Positions 1-10,160 of a DNA stretch of 64,000 bases are shown one piece after another. The notes below the pieces were generated by a model. It was not told the DNA's origin. It was given only the letters and a program-made list of their open reading frames with translations, and ran no database searches. Position 1 is the first letter of the stretch; every line of letters starts with the position of its first letter. Source of the stretch: Histoplasma ohiense. Taxonomy: Eukaryota > Ascomycota > Eurotiomycetes > Onygenales > Ajellomycetaceae. The translations under genes were made by a program, and so were the position numbers. The stretch covers positions 496,001-560,000 of the forward strand of contig JAEVHH010000004.1 in assembly GCA_017607445.1 (NCBI GenBank), read 5' to 3'.

Positions 1-1028
1 TGTAAAGAACTTGAATTCTCAGATAAATCAGTTTCATTTCAATCAAGATAAAGTTCCCAATCTAATTCTAATTCATTTGACTCATTTGAAAAAGAACTTG
101 AAACTCTCTGTTTAATAGAATGATGTGAATATAGCTTTATAATTCTGAGAGCATAATTTATACAGATTTTATAAAATCTCACTTGTGATGAAGAGATAGA
201 GGCTTCAATTTCTATAGCTTTAATTGAAGTAGTTTTGAATACTTCTAGAATCTTTCTTAAAGCTGAGTTTTGAAGTTTTTGAAATCTTTCTATAAAGTGT
301 TTTTGATCTCTCCACCACATCTGAACTGCATAATCTGAAACAGAGGTCACACAGACAATATATAATTGTCTCATTACTTGAAATATCAGACCTCTTTCAG
401 TATTTGAAAGCCTCAATATACTGTTTAAAATTCTTTCAGTATTTGCAGTTTTTATTTGCACATGAGATTTAAAATTCAATTGAGAATCTAACCAGACATC
501 AAGCCATCTAACTGAGTTTTTAGATTTAATTAAATGATTTAAAAGCTTAACTTCAGTATCTTTTTCTCTGAAATTTGGATAAAAATGAATTAATTCAGTT
601 TTGTTCATATCAAAAACAATGTTTTTTGATTTTGCTTTTTCAATCATTTCAGTTGCTGCTTGCTCAATCAAATTGCAGTTATTCACAATTGATTCTGAGC
701 TTACAACTAGGTCTAAATCATCCACATAGCTTGGAGTTCTCACCATAATTGCCATTTGTCTATCAATAAATAGAAACTTAATAAATATAGCAAACAAAAT
801 GGGTGAGACTGAGGAACTCTGAGAAACTTCTATCTCAATATCTGTTATATCTTGTCTCATTCCATCAAAAAGCAACTGAATAGTTCTTTTTGACATGAAA
901 CAGATAACTCACTTAATAAGAGACTTTGACATTCTCAGTTCTATCAAAGTATTAATCATTTGAGAAAGTGAAACACAATCAAATGCATCTTTTATATCAA
1001 TAAAGATTGCAGTTGTAACCATTTTTTC
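1..1028 (-). pseudogene. LINE reverse transcriptase fragment
   Basis: This is the RT part of a non-LTR retrotransposon ORF2. Reading on the minus strand from 1028, the translation shows FIDIKDAFDC (first catalytic Asp), then SPILFAIFI and SYVDDLDLVV, the YxDD box, in an open stretch of about 285 codons (39-896). A stop near 900 separates the two blocks. The N-terminal RT is cut off at 1028 by the LTR of element D, and the 3' part lies outside the window. With the endonuclease and gag at 26028-28361 it is probably one original LINE copy. Tad1-like affiliation is likely because that clade dominates in ascomycetes, but I did not prove it. Confidence 0.8.
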
Positions 1029-1411
1029 TGTAAGCAGCGGTATGAGAATTAGCTGCTTATATCACAAGAAGTTCTTAAGACTCTGCAAGAATTAAGTTGT
1101 AGAAGATAATATGGTAATATATTGAAGAGAATTCAGATTAATATCAATATTATAGAATGTAGAGATCAAATTAAAACAGAATGATTCACTGACCTCTAGA
1201 AGATTAAGCCAGCTGCTATCTATATATACAGTATCATAAACAGATCAAACTTTGCTATGATGTAGATGGCATAGTATGATGCAAGTGGCAAGATAATACC
1301 TTGATTTCAAACTTGATATGACATTGACAGTGCTATATTCAGTGATGTTATATCTTTAGAGCAATTGTCAATTTCAGTCTAGCACTGATAACTTAGTGTG
1401 GATTTCTTACA
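1029..1411 (-). repeat. Element D 3' LTR (383 bp)
   Basis: Bounded by TGTAAG and CTTACA, a 6-bp terminal inverted repeat. On the minus strand it is preceded by a G-rich polypurine tract (AGAGGGGGCAGT, read from 1412 rightward). The outer end keeps a CpG (TGTAAGCAGCGG) whereas the interior has almost none. Confidence 0.75.
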
Positions 1412-1461
1412 ACTGCCCCCTCTGAAAGAGCTGCTGTCTCAGCAGGTCAAAAAATTGTAGA

Positions 1462-1732
1462 TGTAAGAGATGATTGTAGATATAATTATGAGAGTAGTGT
1501 GAAGTACGTATATAGAATGTTAAGAAGGTAGCAATCTCTATTATTCAAAGCTAATCACTGATCTTCTAATATCTACAGATATCAGTGAGCATTATATAGA
1601 TGATCACCACACACTACAGCTGTCTATAATGCTGTGTGCTATGTTTCTTCTCATTAATTCTGATGTGTTCTGTGTTCTTCTATCATCATATAGCTATTTT
1701 CTAATATAGATATCTCTGTTGTATCTATTACA
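1462..1732 (-). repeat. C1 3' LTR (271 bp)
   Basis: Begins TGTAAGAGA and ends CTATTACA on the plus strand. It pairs with 8316-8586 and with the two C2 LTRs, all 271 bp. Its inner end has lost the CpGs that the outer end of the partner LTR still has. Confidence 0.9.
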
Positions 1733-2275
1733 ATTATCTTTCTTCTTCAAAGGCCTGATTCTCAGAACTTCTTACTGTGATGTGTGAAGTTCATAATATA
1801 TACTGTATAGTTGATATTGTATAAAGTTTGCAGAATCAGACTGAATTAATTGTTGAAATTAATTCTGAAATGTTGCTGTTTCAGAAGAATATTTTTTCAT
1901 CTTCAGTGTCATTGCAGTTCAATCATAATTTAGACACAACTTCTGAACCCCTTTTCTTTGATTTTTACATCAAAAAATCATACTCTAACAAAATCATCAC
2001 CACCATCACCATCAATGATTTTTTATTTAAAAAGAATATATCAATTTATCAAACAAAATACACTGTATTCTTCTATATGATTTTTATTGCAAAATTCAAA
2101 GTTTTGATTGTGTGGTTGTGTTTTTCATTTTGAGTTGAATTTTGTGTTGTTGCAATCTCTTTGATCAACATTGCAATATTGATTTCAATCTTCAACATCT
2201 GTTTTTCTTTCTTATTGCTTTTGCTTCTTCTCCTTCTTTGAACAAGATCTTGATACTGATTAAAATTATGATAGA
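1733..2275. other. C1 untranslated region between 3' LTR and accessory gene
   Basis: Holds the purine-rich tract of C1 (read on minus, adjoining 1733) and the presumed upstream region of the plus-strand accessory gene. A 101-codon plus ORF (1828-2133) and its C2 counterpart are hydrophobic, T-rich and lack motifs. They look like compositional accidents. The corresponding gap in element D, without its C1 insertion, is of similar size. Confidence 0.4.
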
Positions 2276-3417
2276 ATGTCAGAATCAGCTGTTTCTGTTG
2301 CTGATTCAGAGTCTATGAAGAATGATATACTGTCTGTTATCAAGAGTATTTGCTTAGATTGTCTGAAGAGATTGCAGAATTCTTCAGTATATTCTTGCTT
2401 TGTGAATGATGAATGAACATGCTGTCATATCTATCATATATCAAATAGAAGTTGTGCTGCTGTAAGTTTTCTTAAACTGAGATTGTTATGAGTACTAACA
2501 AGTTATAGATATCTGAGTGCTTTCATGAAACTGATCAATCTTTGATCAATGAATTTCATAAGATGCTGCTCTTCAATGAAGTTCTGAATGAGAGATTTGT
2601 TATGTATCAAACTGTTGTTGTGAGATTTGTACTTGATGTGCAGATCTACAAGAATGCAGATGAAATTCTAGAATTCTATATGAACTCTGATGATCTGTTG
2701 TCACAGCAGAGTGTGGCATTCAATTATAGCAGTATTTCAGAAAGTATGTTTTTGCATTCTGCTATTACATCAGTGTCATTCTTGCTGAGTCAAGATCTTG
2801 GTACATTATTTGAGTTGACTGATAATATAGACAAAGATGAGAAAGCAGATGATTCTGTTGAAGTGTTAGAAAGAAATACAGCAGTATATTGCTGTTGTTG
2901 TATTCAACATTTGACAACATCTCCTCATCATCATTATAAGTCTGCTGAGAATTGATGTAAAAAATGCAAGCACTGCTCAGTGATGAAGCACATCTGTGTT
3001 CTGATAAGTTATTATTCAAAACAGATGTTTTTACAGTATATAATATTAACTTTCTATTAGATGTCAGTGGATGCTGTTGAATTGACTCAGACAGTTATCA
3101 ACACTGCTGAGAATCTAATTGTTGCTGATGTGAATATTTTGAATGTTAATATTTTGCAGAGTGCTGTGACTGCAGTGGTTAAATTCTTTGCTGTGAAAAT
3201 TCAGAAGATTCAACAAGACAGTTCTTCTGAGACTTCAGCTGAAATGATGATTGATGAGATTCTGATGATTACATCATCAATTGCAGCTTTCAAGTCATTG
3301 TTGAAACATTGTGCTTTGTCAGTTGAAGAAATTCAGAATAATAAGCAGGTTTGTCTTGATAACAATTTTTTGAATAACACTGATCAAGCTGAGACAGATC
3401 TGTTTTTTAATCTCTGA
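2276..3417 (+). pseudogene. Accessory antisense gene of family C, C1 copy (three exons, degraded)
   Basis: Predicted exons are 2276-2461, 2509-3003 and 3061-3417 (about 345 codons). Intron 1 (47 bp) has GTAAGT, a TACTAAC branch site and a TAG end. Intron 2 (57 bp) is in the same place as in C2, but its donor is mutated from GTAAGT to ATAAGT at 3004. Exon 1 is Cys-rich (CLDC). The end of exon 2 carries a cluster CxxC-x11-x-x6-CxxCxxC-x6-C, in which the middle Cys of C2 is Tyr here. In-frame TGA codons at RIP-type sites break it. The start ATG at 2276 is followed by a frame shared with C2. It ends about 18 bp from the end of the oppositely read pol. Function unknown; a zinc-binding fold is inferred only from cysteine spacing. 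Confidence 0.65.
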
Positions 3418-3429
3418 GTGAAATAAATA

Positions 3430-6400
3430 TATTCAACAGTCATTATCATCTTCTTCATTTTTGTTTACTGACTGACTTCTGATAGATTTTATTAAACTGT
3501 TTCAAGTACTTCTGACTGTTCATCAAGTTTTTCTCAGATTTTCAAGAATTATCTGTGTCTGTACAATCTTTTCATTTGACAAGATATTGTGTTTGACTGT
3601 GATATTGATGCTTGTCTAATATAGCTTCAACTTCTCATTTCTCTTGTATATCTATAATTATCAGTTCTGCTTACAGGATTTGTCTGTTGCATATGTGATA
3701 AGATTTGAGAAGAGAAATATGAAATATGAAATGAATTTCTTTATATTACAATATGAGTTTCAGTTTGTACATCTGCATATCACAGATATCAATTATTTGA
3801 AAGAGACTTAAAAATTGATGATCTAGTTTGAGTGAGGATTGCAAGGTGGATATATTTTTTGCACACAGTATTACTCAGTTCTCTATCTTAAAGCTTTTTG
3901 ATATATGATACTGATTGTAATACTTTTTCTCAGTTGCTTTGACAGCTTTCAGACATTCTCAGATCTTGTTCTCTGCTTGCTTCATCTGTTTCACTTGTTT
4001 CATCACTGATTTTGATGCATCTGTGCTTGAGGGTTTCATATCTATGCAAAGTTCAGTTGGTCGGCTGATCATTGCTTCAGATGATGTCATTTTTATCAAT
4101 GTGTGAAAGATGTTGTTATATACTCATTGTGTCAGAGGAATTCATTCTATTCAATTATCTTGCTGATAGCTGCAATATATGTGAAGATAATATTCAATCA
4201 TCTGGTTCAATTGTTCTGTCTGGCTGTCAGTTTGTGGGTGGAATGCCATTGATAATTTTTGTTGAACATGAAGCAGATAACACAATGTCAATCAAAACTT
4301 ACTATTTATTAATGAATCTCAGTTGCTAATAATATTCACAGATAGATCAAAGTTCTTCACAATTCTTTATACAATAATGTTCATGAGTTCTTCTGCATTT
4401 AGCTCTGAAGATGTGGACACAATTATAACTTATTTGATGAATAAATCAACAAATATGACAATAGTATTATAGATTTGACTTCTCTTTTTATTATCTGACA
4501 GATCTTCAATAAAGTCCATACTAATTGTATGTCATTTCTTATCTGACACTGAATGTGATTGTAGCAATCTGTACAGCTTGTGCTGTAGTATCTTAATATG
4601 TTGACAAATATCATAAGTTCTCACATATTCTGCAATCTCATTGCTCATATCATGTCACAAGTACTTGCATTTGATTGCTTCAATGATTTTGTCATATTCA
4701 AAATGGCCATCTTGAGAATCATTGTGGTTCATTTTCATTATTTCATGTCTTACAGCTTTGTCTTGTGGTATGTAGACTTTATCATCTTTTCTGAGCAGAT
4801 TATCTTTATCTACTGTTCAGATTGAATGATTATCTATACTAGTATCACTTATCTCTAGTCTTCTGTGAAGTTCAGATGTGCTGGCATCTCTATTCTGAAT
4901 CTGCAGTAAGAGTTTGATGATAGATTCAGCTATCTCTTTGCAATAGACTGTCTTGAACTCAAATATCTTGATGATTAGAATTCATAATATCAGAGTCTCT
5001 AGATTTAACTCTGTAATGTCTGTGATCTTATTCTCATTCACAGATGTGTTCTTTATTCTGCAGAGGTTGTTGTCATTGATGACTATAAGTTTCTTCACTC
5101 AACAATTTTCATTAGCTTGCAGATCTTTTCACATCATCTTGATACATTGATCTAACTTTGTATTTTCTTTTGTCTTTAGTGACTTAAAGATCTTCTTACA
5201 CAGCTTTTTTTGCAGAGTAGAGAGTCTCATCAAGAGAGCTGTGTGTTTTACAAAATCTGAACAACAACTTGATGCATCTGCAGAATTATTTTTCTCAGAA
5301 TGATGCTCTATTTCAAAATTGAACACTGAGAGCATTTTCATTCAGTGAATCTGACACTCATTTAGCTGCTTCATTGTCATGAAGTGCTGGAGATTGACAT
5401 GGTCAGATAAAACAGTTATTGAGTGTCTGCTATTATATAAATAGTGATGCTATTGTCTGAAAGCTTCTACAATCAGCAACATTTCTAAATCATATATTTG
5501 ATAACATCTTTCTGTTTCTGTGAGCTTTCTAGACCAAAATGTGATTGGGTGTCAGTGATCATCATTCATTAATTGTAATATTACTGTGGTGATTGCAACA
5601 TCAGATTCATCTGTTTCTATATGAAGTTTTCACTGCAGATCAAAGTGGATCAACAACAGTGCTTTTGTAAAGCATTCTTTTAACTGCAAAATTGCATGCT
5701 TGCAGTTTTCATCTAACTGAACAGATGTGTTATTCTTCTCTCTTTTCATTTTGTAATCTTTTAACAATTCAGTCAGAGATGCTGTTATTATCAAGAACTT
5801 GTATATGAATTGATGGTAGAAATTGATGAATTCTAGAAATATTTGCAATTTGTTTATAGTTCACAGTTCTGATCAATCTAGAATTGTGTTGACACAGTAT
5901 TTCTCAACAGTAATGCTCTGCATGATAACCACAAAACTCAAAAATCCAATTTCTGTTGCATGAAATGTACACTTACTAAGTTTGGCATATAGTCTCCAAC
6001 ATCTTAACCATTTCAGCACATTCTTAACATGGATGACATGCTCATCAAGTGTGTTTGAATAGATTACAATATCATCAAGATAAGCCACACAATATACATC
6101 TAAAAGATCACTGAGAGCTTTGTTGATATAAGATTGAAAGATCACAGAGACATTGATTAGCTCAAAAGATAAGACTAGATATTCAAAATATTCATATTGT
6201 ATTTGAAATGCTGTTTTTCATTCATCTCTCACTCATATGCAAATTCTATGATATGTGTCTCTAAGATTCAGCTGTGTATATATTTTGTCATCTGCTAATC
6301 TATCAAGTATTTCACTTATTAAGAACAGTGGGTATTGATTCTTGATCATTATTTCATTCAATTCTCAATAATTCATGCAAAGATGCAGAGTTCCATCTTT

Positions 6401-6900
6401 CTTCAGTGCAAATAACACTGATGTACTGGCTGAACTTTTGAATGAATGTATTCAATTCTTCTCTAACATCTTTTCAATATATTCTTGAAGGACAGAGAGT
6501 TCTTGAGATGATAAGTTATATATTGATTGATATGAGGGTTCCTTGCCAGGTTTGAGGTCTATGGCATGATTGTGAGATGTGTGTTTCATATCAGATATGT
6601 CTTCTTGAAATACATCAAGATAATCTTTATAATCATCTGAGATATTTGACTCAGTTGCTGCACTCACAGCTCATAATGGTAAAGCAGTGAATATAATATT
6701 GCCATCATCAATTAGTATTGTGAATTCTTTAGCAGTATTCAGATGCATGTGATTAATATTTGATGCTTTTCTATAGATTCAGCATCTTCACATCCAATCA
6801 ATATCAGAATTTGCAGCTTTCAATCACAGCATGCTTAAAATTATGTTATATCTGCTAATGTTGGCTTCTTTGAAATGGTGGAATTCTTCTTAAAGAATAT
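3430..6900 (-). pseudogene. C1 pol (protease to chromodomain), degraded
   Basis: Read from right to left. Open pieces at 6452-6667, 5873-6145 and 5630-5848 give RT; YLDDIVIYS (YxDD) is near 6060. The RNase H C-terminus is at 5129-5341. An integrase zinc-finger region lies near 4620. A chromodomain with QYLVK followed by an aromatic cage position mutated to stop is near 3480-3610. Stops replace Trp and Arg codons throughout, so no enzyme is made. The order PR-RT-RH-INT-chromo places it in the chromovirus branch of Ty3/gypsy. It converges on the plus-strand accessory gene. Confidence 0.8.
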
Positions 6901-8315
6901 ATTCATCATCAATAATCTTCATTGCAGCTCTTTGTTGTTTATATGATTTAATCTTATGATTATCAACTGCTTCTACTACTTTTGATTCATCTTCTGTCTT
7001 TGAGAAATATTTTGATGCTCAGATGTGGGACATGAAGTTCACATCTGCATCAGAATTCACTAGCATTCACATCATTGACCATCTCACTTCTGTCAGCATT
7101 CACATATTCATTGTCAATAATCATTTATCTCACAGTCTAGTTGTTTGTATTTCCAATGCAGCAGCTGTTTCTACAATTGAAATTGTTGATTTTTTGCTTA
7201 TCAAACTTGATTGTGCTTTTCAGAGTGTAACATCCAACAATTATTTGCAATATGATCCTTTTTATGACAGTGAGAACACTTCTTCATTCAGTTATATTTA
7301 TCTTTTTTGATTTGTTCAATTGAATCTGTTTATTTCTCTTGTTTTCTCTTGTTTCAACAGTTGCTAGATTTATCAGAACAACACTGATTCTCTATAAATA
7401 TCACAGATCTTTCTTTGCAAATAGTATGCTGTCACTCTGATATATTTTTCTTGAGAGTCTGTAGAGTTCAAAGCAACTCTTTGTAGTTCTGAGGCTTTTG
7501 ATTTCAATGATTAAGTTCTGTGCATAATATCTTTAATATCTTACTACACAAGTTATCCATTCTTTGTTCTTTGCTATATGGGGGTAAGTAGTATTCTCAG
7601 TCTTTGAGATATTTAGAGAAATCACATATTGATTGTCATTCTTGTTGTTTTGCATCTTGAAACTTTTGACTTGTCAATCAGCACTGATTCTGTGGATTGT
7701 TAATTTGCATCTCTAGATGTGATAGTATATTGTCAAAAGTCAACAGTGTTGCTCCTTCACATCTCTCATACAATGATACAAAATTCAATCATTTCTGCTT
7801 AATATAGATGTCAAGGTAGAGTTTAGCATCATTTATCTTGTATTTCTTCTTTCAATAATATCAGCAGTGGTGTGTAAAGAGAGTCAACATGCAATCTTTA
7901 TAGTTCTTGAATTCTAACATATTTTTTCCTCAGTAATAGTTCTTAATCTCTAATCTTGATGATGTTTCATTATCATTGTCTGTATTGTTTGCAGATTGAT
8001 TTTGCAGCAGTTCTGTGGTGATATTCTGAGTTAATTGAGATTCAATGAGAGTATCTTCATGAATCTGTGCTTTCAACTTGTTGAGCTGCTATTGTGCATG
8101 CAGAATAGCTAATTGCTGCTCTCATTCATGAATTTGATCATTCAACTGTTGCAAACACACATTGTGATCATCAGAGGCAGTAGAGAATTTAGATTGATTT
8201 TCAAAAGATCTTGTGTGTGTCAAGATCATCTTGCATGTTTTAACTAATGTTGTGTGTTTTATTGTAGATGTGTGTAACAACAGACCACTCAAATAGAGTT
8301 ATGAGCAATTAGAAT
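6900..8315 (-). pseudogene. C1 gag and 5' leader, degraded
   Basis: The minus-strand translation contains a zinc knuckle KCSHCHKKDHIANNC (C-x2-C-x4-H-x4-C) near 7240-7290. Upstream is a Gln-rich, probably coiled-coil segment matching the better preserved C2 copy at 23267-23629. Next to the 5' LTR (8315 leftward) is a primer-binding-like stretch. Its 9-mer AGCAATTAG (plus strand) reappears inside the adjoining LTR in the opposite sense, as expected for self-priming. Confidence 0.65.
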
Positions 8316-8586
8316 TGTAAGAGATGATTGTAGATATAATTATGAGAGTAGTGTGAAGTATGCATGTAGAATGTTAAGAAGGTAGCAATCTCTATTATTC
8401 AAAGCTAATTGCTGATCTTCTAATATCTACAGATATCAGTGAGCATTATATAGATGATCATCACACACTACAGCTGTCTATAATGCTGTGTGCTATATCT
8501 CTTCTCATTAATTCTGATGTGTTCTGTGTTCTTCTATCGCCATATAGCTATTTCCTAATATAGATATCTCCGTTGCGCCTATTACA
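8316..8586 (-). repeat. C1 5' LTR (271 bp)
   Basis: The partner of 1462-1732. The outer end keeps CpGs (CTCCGTTGCGCC) that are TG or CA in the inner end of the other LTR. Target duplication GTAGA follows at 8587-8591. A TATATAAT-type box lies mid-LTR in minus orientation, about 50 bp before the probable R start. Confidence 0.9.
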
Positions 8587-8591
8587 GTAGA

Positions 8592-9003
8592 GTAATTGTA
8601 GATAATTCACAGTAACAAGCAACAGTGAACCTTTGTTGTTTCACTGATAACACAAAACTTATAGAAGTAAATAGAATCATAACTGACAACACAGAAATAA
8701 ATAGAATTATAGAACATATGATTTCACAAAGAATATAGAGAATCAGAATCTCTGAGCAAATTCTGATTCTGATAAGCTATCAAAAGATTCCTTCCCCCAC
8801 CTCTGCCATTGATATTTCAAAGAAAGAATGTAAGTAATCACTAGAGAATCAGTGGGTTATCAATATAGAAATATTTGTTAACAGTAAAAGTAGTTTTTTT
8901 TAATGATATTTTTCAGAGAAATCCTCAGTCAGTAAGTATTGTGTTGCTTTGTCTCTATTTCCAGTAAGAGATTGCTAACTTGCTTTGAATAGAATCAGAT
9001 ATT
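8592..9003. other. Element D region upstream of its accessory gene
   Basis: AT-rich, no coding signal. Together with 1412-1461 it forms the roughly 460 bp between the D 3' LTR and the accessory gene start, now split by C1. A pyrimidine run near 8790 (CCTTCCCCCACC) is the only marked feature. It presumably contains the promoter of the antisense gene, by position only. Confidence 0.35.
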
Positions 9004-9798
9004 ATGTTGTTTACTTCAGTCAATCAGTCAAATCAGAGTCTTGTCACTGAGAAGAACATCACAGCAGATCCTGTGATGGAAAAAATTCTCACAGAGAATG
9101 TGATCATGAATGAAGAAATTGAAGAACAAACAGAGAAGAAATGATACACTCATAATCTGAAGCTGAGAAGCTGTGTCTGCTGTTTTAAATCAATAGAAAA
9201 TGTTTCTCTTTGTGTCTGAGAAGTGGCATTTAAGAACTGTAAAAGATGTCATACAAATTGATCTCATTGTGATTCTGTAAGTTTATTGAAAGAATATCAA
9301 AGATTTTTAACAATCAGATTAACACTGAAATAGATCCCCTCACATTTCAAAGAGCAAGCAATGACTCTAGAGATGTTATTTCAAGAAGATTCAGAAAAGT
9401 ACACTGAATTGCTGGCTATGCAGAAGCAATTTGTAAAGAAGCTCAATGTGTATTATCTGTTCAAGTGAAATAAGATTGATGGAGACATTCTCAGTGCTTC
9501 ACAGCACTGAAAGGCCTGTGTTGCTGCTGACAGAATCTCTATCAAGAAGAAATCTGTTGCTGCATCAGCTTCTACTGTCTTCTCTACTTTTCTTGCTTCT
9601 GTGATTGTATTGAACTCAGCTCTCTTCTCTGAAGTTCTTGTGGTTCTGCAGTGTATTGAGAACACTCAGAAGAAAATGAATGAAAAAATGAAAAAAATGA
9701 TTACACAGATGAGAGAGATGAGTCAAAATATCAAATGCTTGAAGACAACATTTTATACAGTATGTATAACCAAAGGAATTTCAGTAAATAATTGCTAA
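9004..9798 (+). pseudogene. Accessory antisense gene of element D (two exons, lightly degraded)
   Basis: Exon 1 is 9004-9276 (91 codons) and exon 2 is 9334-9798 (154 codons plus stop). The 57-bp intron 9277-9333 has GTAAGT, a TTAAC branch-like site and TAG. Exon 1 is acidic, then has a cysteine cluster C-x2-C-x9-C-x9-CKRC-x6-C followed by Asp-Ser and the phase-0 intron. The C-family gene has the same ending, Cys-x-Ser then a phase-0, 57-bp intron. Exon 2 has a Lys/Met-rich, coiled-coil-like stretch near its end. Only five in-frame TGA codons, all at RIP-type positions (from TGG or CGA), interrupt it. It converges on pol, whose end is about 360 bp away. Role unknown; Zn(II)2Cys6-like spacing is approximate, not a match. 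Confidence 0.65.
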
Positions 9799-10160
9799 CA
9801 GATCATAGCTTGTAGAAAGAATCAGTAAAATTGAAAGAGAATTTGAAATTATGAAGAAAAATTAAATTATAGACAGTATTCTGAACAGTTCTTTGAGAGG
9901 TTTCTTTCTTTTTTTTTTTTTTAGATAGTTTTTTCATCAGAGGCATAATGCTCAGAATAATATCTTGATTCTTTGCTTTTTCCTTCTGATCAGAGTTTGA
10001 AATTGTAATATAGCCTCATTAAACTTCTAAAACTTTGTAGAATAAAAAGAAGAAGAGTGCCACTAAGCTTCAAGAATCTTTCACAGTTCAAAACAGAAGT
10101 GTAGATAAGTAGAAACTTCAAAATCTTTATAGAAAAAAATAGAAGAACTACTAATATTGT
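9799..10160. other. Element D intergenic region between convergent gene ends
   Basis: Lies between the stop of the plus-strand accessory gene and the stop of minus-strand pol. It contains a long T run near 9908-9923 and no convincing ORF. It probably carries 3' untranslated regions of both genes. Confidence 0.4.

Larger units (their letters stand above)
1462..8586 (-). mobile_element. Element C1: complete but RIP-degraded gypsy element
   Basis: Full-length 7.1-kb element in minus orientation with 271-bp LTRs at both ends and a 5-bp target duplication GTAGA (1457-1461 and 8587-8591). In transcriptional order, from right to left, it has gag with a CCHC knuckle, protease, RT, RNase H, integrase and chromodomain. 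A spliced accessory gene in the opposite direction (2276-3417) lies between pol and the 3' LTR. It is collinear with C2. All pol and gag frames are broken by TGA/TAA stops of RIP type. It is inserted in element D. Confidence 0.9.

Noticed and set aside
7023..7310. Plus ORF of 95 codons, with a partner at 22360-22587
   Set aside because: It is the complement of C-family gag/protease, conserved only because the elements are homologous.
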